Source: an uncultured Flammeovirgaceae bacterium
GTDB lineage: Bacteria; Bacteroidota; Bacteroidia; Cytophagales; Cyclobacteriaceae
Direction of reading: 5' to 3'
Assembly: GCA_937884755.1 (NCBI GenBank)
Contig: CAKZYJ010000357.1
Coordinates: 1 to 64,000 of the forward strand
Length of the DNA stretch: 64,000 nt
Shown piece after piece: positions 45,281-53,423 of the stretch. Below the pieces are notes generated by a model, which worked only from the letters and a program-made list of their open reading frames with translations, ran no database searches and was not told the origin of the DNA. The translations under genes were made by a program, and so were the position numbers. The first letter of the stretch is position 1; each line of letters opens with the position of its first letter.

Positions 45281-46684
45281 CTAATCCGTTTCCTGATAAT
45301 CAAATAAGGACTTTGATTTTATGGCTTCGGATACTTCTGGCGGAACCATTCGTTCCCAACCAGTTTGCCCGGAGCGAATCATGGATAGTACATCATCACT
45401 GTAGATAGCCAGATTATCTTTGTTGGTGGGCTTCACGTCCACAATTTTTCCTGACTCGCATAAATACTGGTACAACTTTTTTAGATAGCCTGGAAATTCC
45501 AGATCGTCAATACATACCAGCTTCTGGGTTTCAGGATGACTGGAGGGGTATACGTATAATCGGACATTATTTTTAAACAACGCTCCAAATGCTTCCAGAA
45601 TACCGCCACTGAGGTCGTGATAGTAAGATTCATCGAATATTTGCTGTAAGCCTTTCACTCCCAAAACGATACCGATCTTACCTCTAGTTACTTTAGAAAT
45701 GTAGTTAGCCAGTGAGTAGTAGCGTTGATAGTCAGAAATCAGTACCCGCTGCCCTAACGAACCCAGAATATCTACCCGATGTAGGAAGTCAGTATCGTCA
45801 ATACCAGCCTCATCGGTAAGTCCATGCAGGGTAAGCTCAGAAATTCGTATCAGGTTTTCTTCTTCAATCGGCTCGTCTTCCCGGAAAGCCTGAAGCCCAG
45901 CGTGCAGCATATCCATATTAACGTGAGTTACCGGTCGGAAGCGCCCTCGTAAAATCATCACGTTCTTTTTGTACAACGCTTCCTGAGGTTGCAGTACATT
46001 ACCATCCGCGTCGAACATAGTGGCCTGGCTTAAACCATTTTTTACCAGTTTCAATGCCATCAACCGATTGTCTACCGTAGAGAAATTCGGACCAGATAAA
46101 CGGAAGAAGTCTACTTCAAACCGGTCGCTCGCCACATTATCGGTTAGAGATAGCATTATCTCTTCAGGATCCGACATGGTGGTGCAGGCGTAAATGAGGT
46201 TTACCCCCAAAACTCCGAGTACCTGCTGCTGTAGGCTGGCTTCGTTATCGTACAAAAGGACGTGAATCACACATTCATTTAGTCCCCCTTCTGGTTCGCA
46301 CTGAAAACGTAAACCTAGCCAGCCGTGCCCCTGATTAGTTTTTTGGTAGTTGAGGGTTTCTACGGTGTTGGCAAAGGCAAAAAACTTAGTTACGGGTGCT
46401 ATCTCGGTGAGTCGCTCCTGAATCAATTGCATTTCGTGCTCCAGCATCCGCAGCAGCCGAGCCTCGCTCACGTAGCGCTTGGTTTTGCCGTAAATTTCAT
46501 CGCTGAACTTCATGTCGTAGGCCGACATGGTTTTAGCAATGGTGCCCGATGCACTGCCTACCTTAAAGAAATTGGATGCGGTTTCCTGTCCGGCTCCAAT
46601 CTCAGCCAATGTGCCGTAAATACTACGGTCTAGATTGATCGCCAGTGCTTTTTCTTTAGTTGATGGAGTATGATTGTTTGGCAT
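45281..46684 (-). CDS. Conserved protein of unknown function
   Basis: The 467-residue soluble protein belongs to a widely spread bacterial family with a strongly conserved N-terminal motif (LDRSIYGTLAEIGAGQETA, then FFKVGSASGTIAKTMSAYD and MKFSDEIYG). I recall database annotations that call such proteins a TonB-dependent receptor or a nicotinate adenylyltransferase, but neither fits what is seen here: there is no signal peptide, barrel or HxGH nucleotidyl motif. Residues 320-420 contain a YHDLSGGILEAFGALFKNNVRLYVYP segment. It is likely cytosolic. It is next to the FHA/kinase module, but nothing in the sequence links the two. Confidence 0.75.
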   Translation of the reverse strand: MPNNHTPSTKEKALAINLDRSIYGTLAEIGAGQETASNFFKVGSASGTIAKTMSAYDMKFSDEIYGKTKRYVSEARLLRMLEHEMQLIQERLTEIAPVTKFFAFANTVETLNYQKTNQGHGWLGLRFQCEPEGGLNECVIHVLLYDNEASLQQQVLGVLGVNLIYACTTMSDPEEIMLSLTDNVASDRFEVDFFRLSGPNFSTVDNRLMALKLVKNGLSQATMFDADGNVLQPQEALYKKNVMILRGRFRPVTHVNMDMLHAGLQAFREDEPIEEENLIRISELTLHGLTDEAGIDDTDFLHRVDILGSLGQRVLISDYQRYYSLANYISKVTRGKIGIVLGVKGLQQIFDESYYHDLSGGILEAFGALFKNNVRLYVYPSSHPETQKLVCIDDLEFPGYLKKLYQYLCESGKIVDVKPTNKDNLAIYSDDVLSMIRSGQTGWERMVPPEVSEAIKSKSLFDYQETD

Positions 46685-46799
46685 AGCTGATTTCTTCTGA
46701 TAACATTACCCATTGAATTGGGTTCAAGTGTATATCGTGTTAGCAGCCCATAAAGTTTTTTCTTTGAAGCATGTTTTCTCTTGATTTTTTAAACTCTAA

Positions 46800-47291
46800 C
46801 ACTACGAAAAGCAGATTGAGCGAGGAATGCTACATTTTAGTGATCCTTCTCACGATCCACCACTCACAATTTCACTAATACAACTTCTTATCGATAGAAA
46901 AAATATCTCTAACCAGCAATCAATCGAGCAACTTCCGGCCTCATTGAAAGCCGAAGGACTAACTACGGGCAATGGAAAATTTACCCTAGACGCCGAAATG
47001 AATTTGTTACCGGACCACCCTGCTTTTAATTCTGATCTAACTATTAATGAAGTTAACCTGCCAGAGTTAAACGATTTTCTTCGGGCATATCCGGGTATTC
47101 GGATGAATGAAGGACAGTTGAATATTTCTTCGGAGCTAAGAGTGAATAACGGGGTAATTGATGACTATATTCAGCCTCTCCTTCTCTGGTTGAAAAAAAT
47201 TAGAATACTTGACAGTACATTGATACCAGGAGAATTTACTTACTGGTTATTCTTCGCTACTAAGCTCAAAACGGTATACCTTACTGCCTAA
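46800..47291 (+). pseudogene. Truncated AsmA/DUF748-type gene relic
   Basis: An open frame of 154 codons (ATG at 46827) reads like the middle of a large AsmA-like/DUF748 protein: a GMLHFSDPSHDPPLTISL start, NLLPDHPAFNSDLTINEVNLPELNDFLRAYPG, then LNISSELRVNNGVIDDYIQP. The similarity begins upstream of the ATG (KQIER at 46809) and is cut by an in-frame stop at 46797-46799. After about 47190 the frame runs into the antisense of the FHA gene (overlap 47247-47291). There is no signal peptide and the full-length family is far longer, so this is probably a remnant, not a working gene. Confidence 0.6.
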
Positions 47292-48254
47292 TATCAGCCG
47301 GGTCTGATCACGTAACAGTACTTCGTTCATCACCTGTACGAAAGTTGCCTTGTTAGCACTTCTATCCACAATCATCCACGTGCCATCTCTATTCTCTAAA
47401 GTGGCATGCTGTTGGCGAGAAATACTAGGTTCATCAATGCCTAAGGTTATCCGATTTAAATCAATATCTCTTCCCGTAAATGCTTTGGTGCTTCCTTCCA
47501 TTTCGTCTACGAGTGTTACCGAATTACTGGAGTTTGCCAGGTCAAACTGACCAAATTGCATGGTTCTTTTACCTGTGTTCTGGTTAGGAAGGCTACTTCC
47601 AGCAGAAAATCGAAATATTCGGTTACCAAGAATGATCCGAGTACCTTCTCTCAGCGGTTGATAGCTGAGGGCCTGCATAAAGGTGGCTCCGTTAGAACTG
47701 ACATCTTCAATATACCAGATTCCTCTATTCTCTCGGAGCTGAATATGACCTTCGGATGAAATACTAGTGTTACCCGGATCGAGTTCATCACGCCCTAAAA
47801 TTATGGTATTGGCTTCCCCCAGGTCGGCCATGATCGACATGTCGGGTGAAGATTCGTTTACTAATGTGAACACCTTTGTCTCAGAACTATCTTCAACCTT
47901 TTCGTTTTGGCCAAAATCTATGCTATTGAATTTGATAGTTTTCTTAGCTGATTCCAGGTTGGGTTTAACCGGAGGCTCGGGTTGCCCCCCGGTATAACCG
48001 CAGTTAGGGCAGGGAGACTCTACTGATGCTAAGGTTCGGAGCGGATATGAACACTCAACGCAACGATAGTTATGGCCGAAGGCCGAGGCCTGATTTTTAT
48101 CAATAAAAGGCCGGTCTGCTTTTCGCCCAACCACTGTTTCGTTCGTAGCCCGATAGTTACTTTGATCAATAGGTTTAGGGGTCCAAGGCTCTTTTATTGG
48201 CTTATTTGGTGTATTCTGATTCTTCTTGTTCTTCGATCGAAATGGATTTCTCAT
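47247..48254 (-). CDS. Zinc-ribbon and double FHA-domain protein
   Basis: The 335-residue protein starts with a basic region (KNKKNQNTPNKP), then a zinc ribbon (CVECSYPLR to CPNCGY; two CxxC pairs, about 62-87). Two FHA domains follow: one at about 150-225 (ILGRDE, SSNGATFM) and one at about 260-335 (SISRQQHATLE, SANKATFVQ). FHA domains bind phosphothreonine. A soluble reader of kinase-phosphorylated partners is likely. It is the last gene of the four-gene - strand group with the PP2C phosphatase, the exported protein and the FHA-protease; the gap to the phosphatase is 76 bases. The 3' end overlaps the AsmA-type relic on the + strand. Confidence 0.85.
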   Translation of the reverse strand: MRNPFRSKNKKNQNTPNKPIKEPWTPKPIDQSNYRATNETVVGRKADRPFIDKNQASAFGHNYRCVECSYPLRTLASVESPCPNCGYTGGQPEPPVKPNLESAKKTIKFNSIDFGQNEKVEDSSETKVFTLVNESSPDMSIMADLGEANTIILGRDELDPGNTSISSEGHIQLRENRGIWYIEDVSSNGATFMQALSYQPLREGTRIILGNRIFRFSAGSSLPNQNTGKRTMQFGQFDLANSSNSVTLVDEMEGSTKAFTGRDIDLNRITLGIDEPSISRQQHATLENRDGTWMIVDRSANKATFVQVMNEVLLRDQTRLILGSKVYRFELSSEE

Positions 48255-48330
48255 TACTTATTCAGTTTTTGATATCGGAAACTATCTGTTTCTCTTCTTT
48301 ATGTAGTGTATCTAAAATATAATTGGTTAC

Positions 48331-49437
48331 CTATTTTCCGCGTAAATTTTCACTATTTGTAGATATTGAGCTAATTTCACGAAAGCAACCACGAACTTGC
48401 AAAGATTGTAAATTTATTAGCGGTTGTAATTGTAAGTCGTGATAGTTTACAGCAGTTATTTGATTACGGTTACTATCTTCAGAATTGATATTCATTTTAT
48501 GATTATTCTCCTCGCCTCTGACTACGAATACTACCAATGCTGAGAGGATAATTGAAGTGATCAATACAAATATCCACTTATTTTTTAGTGTTTGAAGGAT
48601 AGACCTACCCTTTGCTTGGTGTGAAGTGTTACCAGGAGATAATACGTCAGCGTACAAAACGGTAATATTATCTAAACCACCAACGTTGTTAGCCGCTTGT
48701 ACCAGAAGTTCGGTAACCTTCTCTACATCAGAGTGATTTTCAATAATCTGCTGAATCTGGAAATCGCTTAGCATACTATTAAGCCCATCACTACAAAGTA
48801 GTATTTTTTCTTTACCATCTAGTTTTCTAGCTAGATAGGATGGAGTTGGCTTACCGTCGGTGCTTCCTAGTGCTTGTAGAATAATGTTACTATGCTCATG
48901 CACCCTGGCTTGTTCAGGTGTAAGTTCTCCTTGTTGCACCATTTGCCACACCAGTGAATGATCTTCGGTAAAAGGCTGCAATGGATATTCTTGATCCGGT
49001 TGAAATACATAGCATCGGCTATCTCCGCACCAGACTACATGTAGGTAGCCATCCAATATCCAGGCGATGACTGCGGTGGTGCCCATGCCGGCGCATTCCG
49101 GATTGGATTGAGCGTATTCTATAATCTGATGATGGGCATTTATCAGCAAACTTTTAAGGTATTTCTCTACGTCTTGTGGTGGAAGAGGGTAGGTTAGTTG
49201 CTGTACTTGGTTTTCTACCTCCTTACACGCAATGGCTGAAGCAACCTCTCCTGCATTAGCTCCCCCCATACCATCCGCAATCATCAGCAGGTAGCCCATC
49301 GGAGCTGGTGTCTGTTCCGAAAGATCCACAATGATAAAACTATCTTCATTATGGCCTCGGGCTTGCCCAACGTTGGTATCGCCATAGTAGTTAATCACTG
49401 TAGGATCAGATGTAGTTTGCTTAGTAGTATTCTCCAT
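48331..49437 (-). CDS. PP2C-family protein phosphatase with C-terminal transmembrane anchor
   Basis: The protein of 368 residues starts at the ATG at 49437, two bases after the preceding gene's stop; an earlier ATG at 49494 would lie inside that gene. PP2C motifs are present: NVGQARGHNEDSF, IADGMGGANAGEVA, WCGDSRCYVF, LLCSDGLNSMLSD and GLDNITVLYADV, so the metal-binding Asp set is complete. A single hydrophobic helix (about 288-308) then puts a tail of about 60 residues on the far side of the inner membrane. It removes phosphate from Ser/Thr and should oppose the kinase at 51916. Confidence 0.92.
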   Translation of the reverse strand: MENTTKQTTSDPTVINYYGDTNVGQARGHNEDSFIIVDLSEQTPAPMGYLLMIADGMGGANAGEVASAIACKEVENQVQQLTYPLPPQDVEKYLKSLLINAHHQIIEYAQSNPECAGMGTTAVIAWILDGYLHVVWCGDSRCYVFQPDQEYPLQPFTEDHSLVWQMVQQGELTPEQARVHEHSNIILQALGSTDGKPTPSYLARKLDGKEKILLCSDGLNSMLSDFQIQQIIENHSDVEKVTELLVQAANNVGGLDNITVLYADVLSPGNTSHQAKGRSILQTLKNKWIFVLITSIILSALVVFVVRGEENNHKMNINSEDSNRNQITAVNYHDLQLQPLINLQSLQVRGCFREISSISTNSENLRGK

Positions 49438-49439
49438 AA

Positions 49440-50231
49440 TCAATTGCTTGAATGGTAAGGGGCAACTAGGGGATTTAAGGCTTGTAAAGTCCACGCTCCT
49501 TGTTGGTCGGTGTAGACAGCTACCAGTTTAACCTCGATAGCACCTAATCGCACTACTTCGGTAAACATAGCGCCCCCTAAGATAGTACGATCTTTAAAAC
49601 GAACATTTTCTATTTCAGCGACACCATTATCTTTCCACTCTAAACGATTCAATGTAATAGTAGAAGACTTGACTTCTGCTTCATTGGGATTTTCATCGGA
49701 CTCGATGAAATAAACGACAAGTTTACCTTCAATAGGTAATGAATCACTAAGGTTAAGCCCAATTTTGCCAGGTTTAAAACTGGTTAACGAACCTTGAGTA
49801 TTAAAGAGAAGGTTCTTGGAATTAAATGGACGAAATTCGTCTGCGGTATTGATCTGTTTAACCTTAGTTATGGAATTAACTGGTTTATGAGAAGCTTCAT
49901 ATTCCCTGAAATTCGGATCAATCTGCCAGGGTGAAGCTACGGTTGCAGGCATCCAAAGGTCGCGATCTACAAGTATTCCAATCCGGTAAATGTCTCCAAA
50001 GTGATCAAAGATACCCCGACCAACTAACTCACCGGAAGGTGATTGTAACTGATATTCCTGATGGACCAGATATACCGCCCCTTCGGTAGCCTGGAGGATC
50101 AGGTCTTGATTGTTTTTTAACGCTAATAACTGAGGTATGCGAATAGAAGATGAATCTATTTGAGCATAAGCAGCACTGGCAGTCAGACATAATAAATATA
50201 CGAGTAGCGTTATTTTAGACCAGGCTTTCAT
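49440..50231 (-). CDS. Exported protein of unknown function in the phosphorylation operon
   Basis: The 263-residue protein has a signal peptide ending at SAAYAQ (about 24) and no further membrane segment. It is mostly beta-strand (segments such as GAVYLVHQEYQLQSPSG, GKLVVYFIESDENPNEAEV and TILGGAMFTEVVRLGAIEVKLVAVYTDQ), and I do not recognise a family. It lies between the FHA-protease gene (4-base gap) and the phosphatase gene (2-base gap), so it is surely co-transcribed with them. A role as the external partner of the membrane-spanning protease or kinase is a guess from position. Confidence 0.75.
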   Translation of the reverse strand: MKAWSKITLLVYLLCLTASAAYAQIDSSSIRIPQLLALKNNQDLILQATEGAVYLVHQEYQLQSPSGELVGRGIFDHFGDIYRIGILVDRDLWMPATVASPWQIDPNFREYEASHKPVNSITKVKQINTADEFRPFNSKNLLFNTQGSLTSFKPGKIGLNLSDSLPIEGKLVVYFIESDENPNEAEVKSSTITLNRLEWKDNGVAEIENVRFKDRTILGGAMFTEVVRLGAIEVKLVAVYTDQQGAWTLQALNPLVAPYHSSN

Positions 50232-50235
50232 AGAA

Positions 50236-51798
50236 TCAGTTGGTAATGTTATTAATTGGAACCACTGATCCTAGTGCATCATCTCGACCGGTTACGGGGT
50301 TTTTATAGCCTGCCGAAACAATGGCAACGGCAACTGCTTTTTCGTCGCGGATAACGAACAGTGGTCCGCCGGAATTGCCGTTATCAAAACCGTAGCCGGA
50401 AACGGTGATGGTGTTATTTTCCAGGTTGTCTTTAGCTACCGTAGCTCTACTGTAAAGCACTTCTAATCCCTGATTGCTACTTGCCTTTTGAAATGTGTCT
50501 CCGTAAGTATAGCCCAGACAGTGAAGTACCGTACCACTTGGCAGCGAAGTAGACAGGTTGGGTGCTGCCTGTATGTCTCCCTTTTTGTTGGTAAGTAAGT
50601 ATGCCCAATCAGTACCGTCGTAACTGTCGGCTTTTAGAAGCACTGCCTTTTGGCCATTATATTCTTTCTCTACATTATAGTCGGTGCTACGATCAATGAC
50701 AAAATCATGATTGTTAAAATCCAGGCGGGTAGACTCATCGGAGGAAATTGCGTAAAAACTGAAAGTAACTACTCCTCCTATGCTAGCTAGTAGACTTAGC
50801 TCATTTTCCTCGTAAAGATGCAGTTCAACACAGTGTCGGGCAGTAACAAAACGTCCGTCATCTAGTAAAAATCCGGTACAGTGGCAATTTTCTGGTACCG
50901 CTTCATTGACGAGCACTTTCCCATCTAGCTCGGCGCGAATATTTTTAATGCCCATGTAAAAGACGCTTTCCTTTACCTCGTTGATTGCCTTGATAATAAT
51001 TTCTTCAGGGCTGGCTTTTTTTTCATTAAGCTGATCGATCAACTGATTTTGTTTAGCCGTGAAATTAGCGACAGTAGCTTGCAACTGAGCCTTCAACTGT
51101 TGGTTATCAGCCAGCATTGCTTCCTTCACCTCCTGATTAGCCTGTATTGCGCGATTTAATGAATCAGAAAGGAATAAATTTTTCTCTTTGAGTTCGTAGG
51201 TTTCGCTAGCCAGAGTCTCGGTTTCTTGGTTTAGTTGATAGATGAAAAATGTAGCTGCTAGCGATCCAATAATAATAGCAGCCACTAAAATGAAAGCAGC
51301 AGTTTTGTAGGGTCTGATAGCCTGATTAATGACTATCCCAATGCGTTGAGTAACTCCTTTGGCTGGGACGGCTGGAGTACCAATAGGCGTAGCCTTAAAC
51401 CGCATGCGGGGGCCTTCATAAGAGAGCTGAATTTCATCTCCGCTGGTCAACTTCCACTGCTTCGCTATCGGATTCCCGTTAACTAGTGTAGGATTAGTAC
51501 TGGAAAGATTGTTAATATAAACATCCGGACCTATTCGTTCTAAGGCGACATGCTTACGGCTTACTGTGCTATCCTGTTCGGGAAACCGAATGGCACAGGT
51601 AGAAGAGCGGCCAATTTCTAGGTAGGGGACAATAATCATTTCCGACGATCCGGCGGGGTGCTGAGCAGTGGAGGTCAGGAACTCAAGTGTATAGGCCGAT
51701 ACTTCCTCCCCTCTAATAAAAGACATGCCCGTTTTAATGGACTGCGTGACTTTAGACATGGGGTGGTTTCGGGTTAGGACTGTAAAGCTATTCTTCAC
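50236..51798 (-). CDS. FHA-transmembrane-coiled-coil-trypsin-like protein
   Basis: The 520-residue protein has an N-terminal FHA domain (about 45-135: LEIGRSSTCAIRF, VSRKHVALERIG, SSTNPTLVNG), then a transmembrane helix (about 170-195) and a coiled coil (about 196-270). The C-terminal half is an S1-type protease: His about 320 in FVTARHCVEL, Asp about 364 (NNHDFVID) and Ser about 477 in DNGNSGGPLF. By topology the FHA is in the cytosol and the protease is outside it, so it could pass a phosphorylation signal outward. A start at M14 (51759) is also possible. It is the first gene of the four-gene group; the kinase is divergent 117 bases away. Confidence 0.88.
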   Translation of the reverse strand: MKNSFTVLTRNHPMSKVTQSIKTGMSFIRGEEVSAYTLEFLTSTAQHPAGSSEMIIVPYLEIGRSSTCAIRFPEQDSTVSRKHVALERIGPDVYINNLSSTNPTLVNGNPIAKQWKLTSGDEIQLSYEGPRMRFKATPIGTPAVPAKGVTQRIGIVINQAIRPYKTAAFILVAAIIIGSLAATFFIYQLNQETETLASETYELKEKNLFLSDSLNRAIQANQEVKEAMLADNQQLKAQLQATVANFTAKQNQLIDQLNEKKASPEEIIIKAINEVKESVFYMGIKNIRAELDGKVLVNEAVPENCHCTGFLLDDGRFVTARHCVELHLYEENELSLLASIGGVVTFSFYAISSDESTRLDFNNHDFVIDRSTDYNVEKEYNGQKAVLLKADSYDGTDWAYLLTNKKGDIQAAPNLSTSLPSGTVLHCLGYTYGDTFQKASSNQGLEVLYSRATVAKDNLENNTITVSGYGFDNGNSGGPLFVIRDEKAVAVAIVSAGYKNPVTGRDDALGSVVPINNITN

Positions 51799-51866
51799 TA
51801 AATATATTAAAATTTCAACAGAGTGCCTTGCCTTTTTGCCCTTTTTCGGCGCTGTTCACCAAAAAA

Positions 51867-51884
51867 TGTAGTAAATTTACTACA
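51867..51884. promoter_or_regulatory. Perfect 18-bp palindrome in the divergent promoter region
   Basis: TGTAGTAAATTTACTACA is self-complementary across its full length. It lies 31 bases before the kinase start codon and 69 bases upstream of the FHA-protease gene. The position fits an operator for a dimeric repressor acting on one or both promoters. I saw no second copy while reading the window. Confidence 0.65.
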
Positions 51885-51915
51885 CTACCAATCGATCTAA
51901 AAAGGCTTAACCGTC

Positions 51916-53418
51916 ATGGATTCAGGTCAAAAAGTTGTTGTCTCAGAACATGATTTCAGAAGAAGGTTTATCTATGACCAAAATAGCCTTTTGGGCGAAG
52001 GTGGGTTCGCTAAGGTATACCGGGCTTATGATCGCCAGTTTGACGAAACTGTTGCACTAAAATTCTACACAAAAACCAATTTCGAGCGGTACGATATTAT
52101 CGGCGAGATGCGCAGCTCCCGGCGGTTCACGCATAAAAATGTAATTCGCGTTCACGATGCTCGTATTGTCCAGTTCACCAATTCCTACGGGGTTACTGAA
52201 GATGTTCAGGTTGGTATCATTGAATATGCCAACGCGGGGAATCTACACGATTTTTTGGCTACCACTCCCTCAGAACAAGCGTTCCGTCAAGTGCTTATCG
52301 GCATTCTTCAAGGATTAAACTACTTGCATACCGAAAAAAAGGTTATTCATAGGGATCTTTCTCCTGACAATATATTGATGGTAAAAGAAGGGGAGGAGTG
52401 GATACCCAAGATTGCCGATTTTGGTATCTCTAAACAATTACAGGTGAGAGACGCCAATGTGAAAAACCAAAAGGTTTCTTCAGAATTGGTAGGTAAAATG
52501 GAGTACATGGCTCCCGAACAGTTCGACCCGAAGACGTTCGGAATTAATGGCCATATTACAACGAACGTAGATTTATGGTCTTTCGGAGTCATACTTAACG
52601 AGATCTTCACAGAAACTTCTCCCTTTGGTGACCGGAGCACGAACCAAAGTGCGATGCAGATCATGCGGAACGTGGTTAACAATCCGCTGCCATCCCAGAT
52701 CAAGGAGATTCCGGAACCTTACCAAACTATGATCCGCAAATGTTTGGTTAAATATGCTAAAAAGCGAGTTCAGAGTAGCTTGGAGCTGATAGAAATGCTT
52801 AACTATCAGCAACCGGTCCAGAAAAAGAAATCATCGAAGCCAGTTTTGGTAGCGTTAGGTGTCTTACTCTTTTTACTGGCTTGCGTTGGCGGGTGGTTTT
52901 TACTAGATCGCTCCAAAGGGCAACCAGAAATTGCTGAAGAACCGAAGCAAATAGAGGTTACAGAGATACTACCCAGAACTGATTCGCCTTCTCTGCCAAC
53001 TGATTCAACTACTCCTCTTCCGGATACTAAAGAAGATCCTACTAATGAGAGTCAGCTTTCAAATGATGAAAAACAAACCCAAGCCGAGGTTAATCAACCT
53101 AATACAAACGAAAACTCTTTTTCTGAAGAAGATCTCTACATTAGTTTGATGAACGAAATTAAAATGTTGGATAATGAAATGATTAACGAGAATCTTCGAA
53201 AAAGCCGGATAGATCGTTACATTGAAAGATATTTTATCGGTCCTGAAGCTAAAGTCTTAGTTCAAAAAGGGCAAACGGTAAGTGAACAAGAAGCCCCCGC
53301 TTTTATGGAGTACGTAGTGAATACAGCGAGCATAGGAACCCGAGACTGGAAAATAAATTCTACGCAAACCGAACTAGAGAATCAAAAAATCTCAGTGCTA
53401 TCGTTAGAGATGCTTTGA
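51916..53418 (+). CDS. Transmembrane Ser/Thr protein kinase
   Basis: The 500-residue protein has a complete Hanks-type kinase domain (about 20-275): GEGGFAKVY (27-35), Lys49 in VALKFY, catalytic HRDLSPDN (Asp147, Asn152), ADFG (168-170) and APEQF (199-203). One transmembrane helix (about 309-331) comes next. The outer part has a flexible acidic, Pro/Thr-rich linker (about 340-410) and a C-terminal domain of about 90 residues that I do not recognise. It phosphorylates Ser/Thr in the cytosol, probably in answer to an outside signal. It is divergent from the FHA-protease/PP2C/FHA group, and its 3' end is five bases from the T9SS adhesin's (convergent). Confidence 0.93.
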   Translation: MDSGQKVVVSEHDFRRRFIYDQNSLLGEGGFAKVYRAYDRQFDETVALKFYTKTNFERYDIIGEMRSSRRFTHKNVIRVHDARIVQFTNSYGVTEDVQVGIIEYANAGNLHDFLATTPSEQAFRQVLIGILQGLNYLHTEKKVIHRDLSPDNILMVKEGEEWIPKIADFGISKQLQVRDANVKNQKVSSELVGKMEYMAPEQFDPKTFGINGHITTNVDLWSFGVILNEIFTETSPFGDRSTNQSAMQIMRNVVNNPLPSQIKEIPEPYQTMIRKCLVKYAKKRVQSSLELIEMLNYQQPVQKKKSSKPVLVALGVLLFLLACVGGWFLLDRSKGQPEIAEEPKQIEVTEILPRTDSPSLPTDSTTPLPDTKEDPTNESQLSNDEKQTQAEVNQPNTNENSFSEEDLYISLMNEIKMLDNEMINENLRKSRIDRYIERYFIGPEAKVLVQKGQTVSEQEAPAFMEYVVNTASIGTRDWKINSTQTELENQKISVLSLEML

Positions 53419-53423
53419 TTTAC

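Noticed and set aside
49435-49494. ATG at 49494 for the PP2C gene
   Set aside because: It would overlap the end of the previous gene by more than 50 bases; the ATG at 49437 gives a 2-base gap and a protein that starts just before the PP2C domain.
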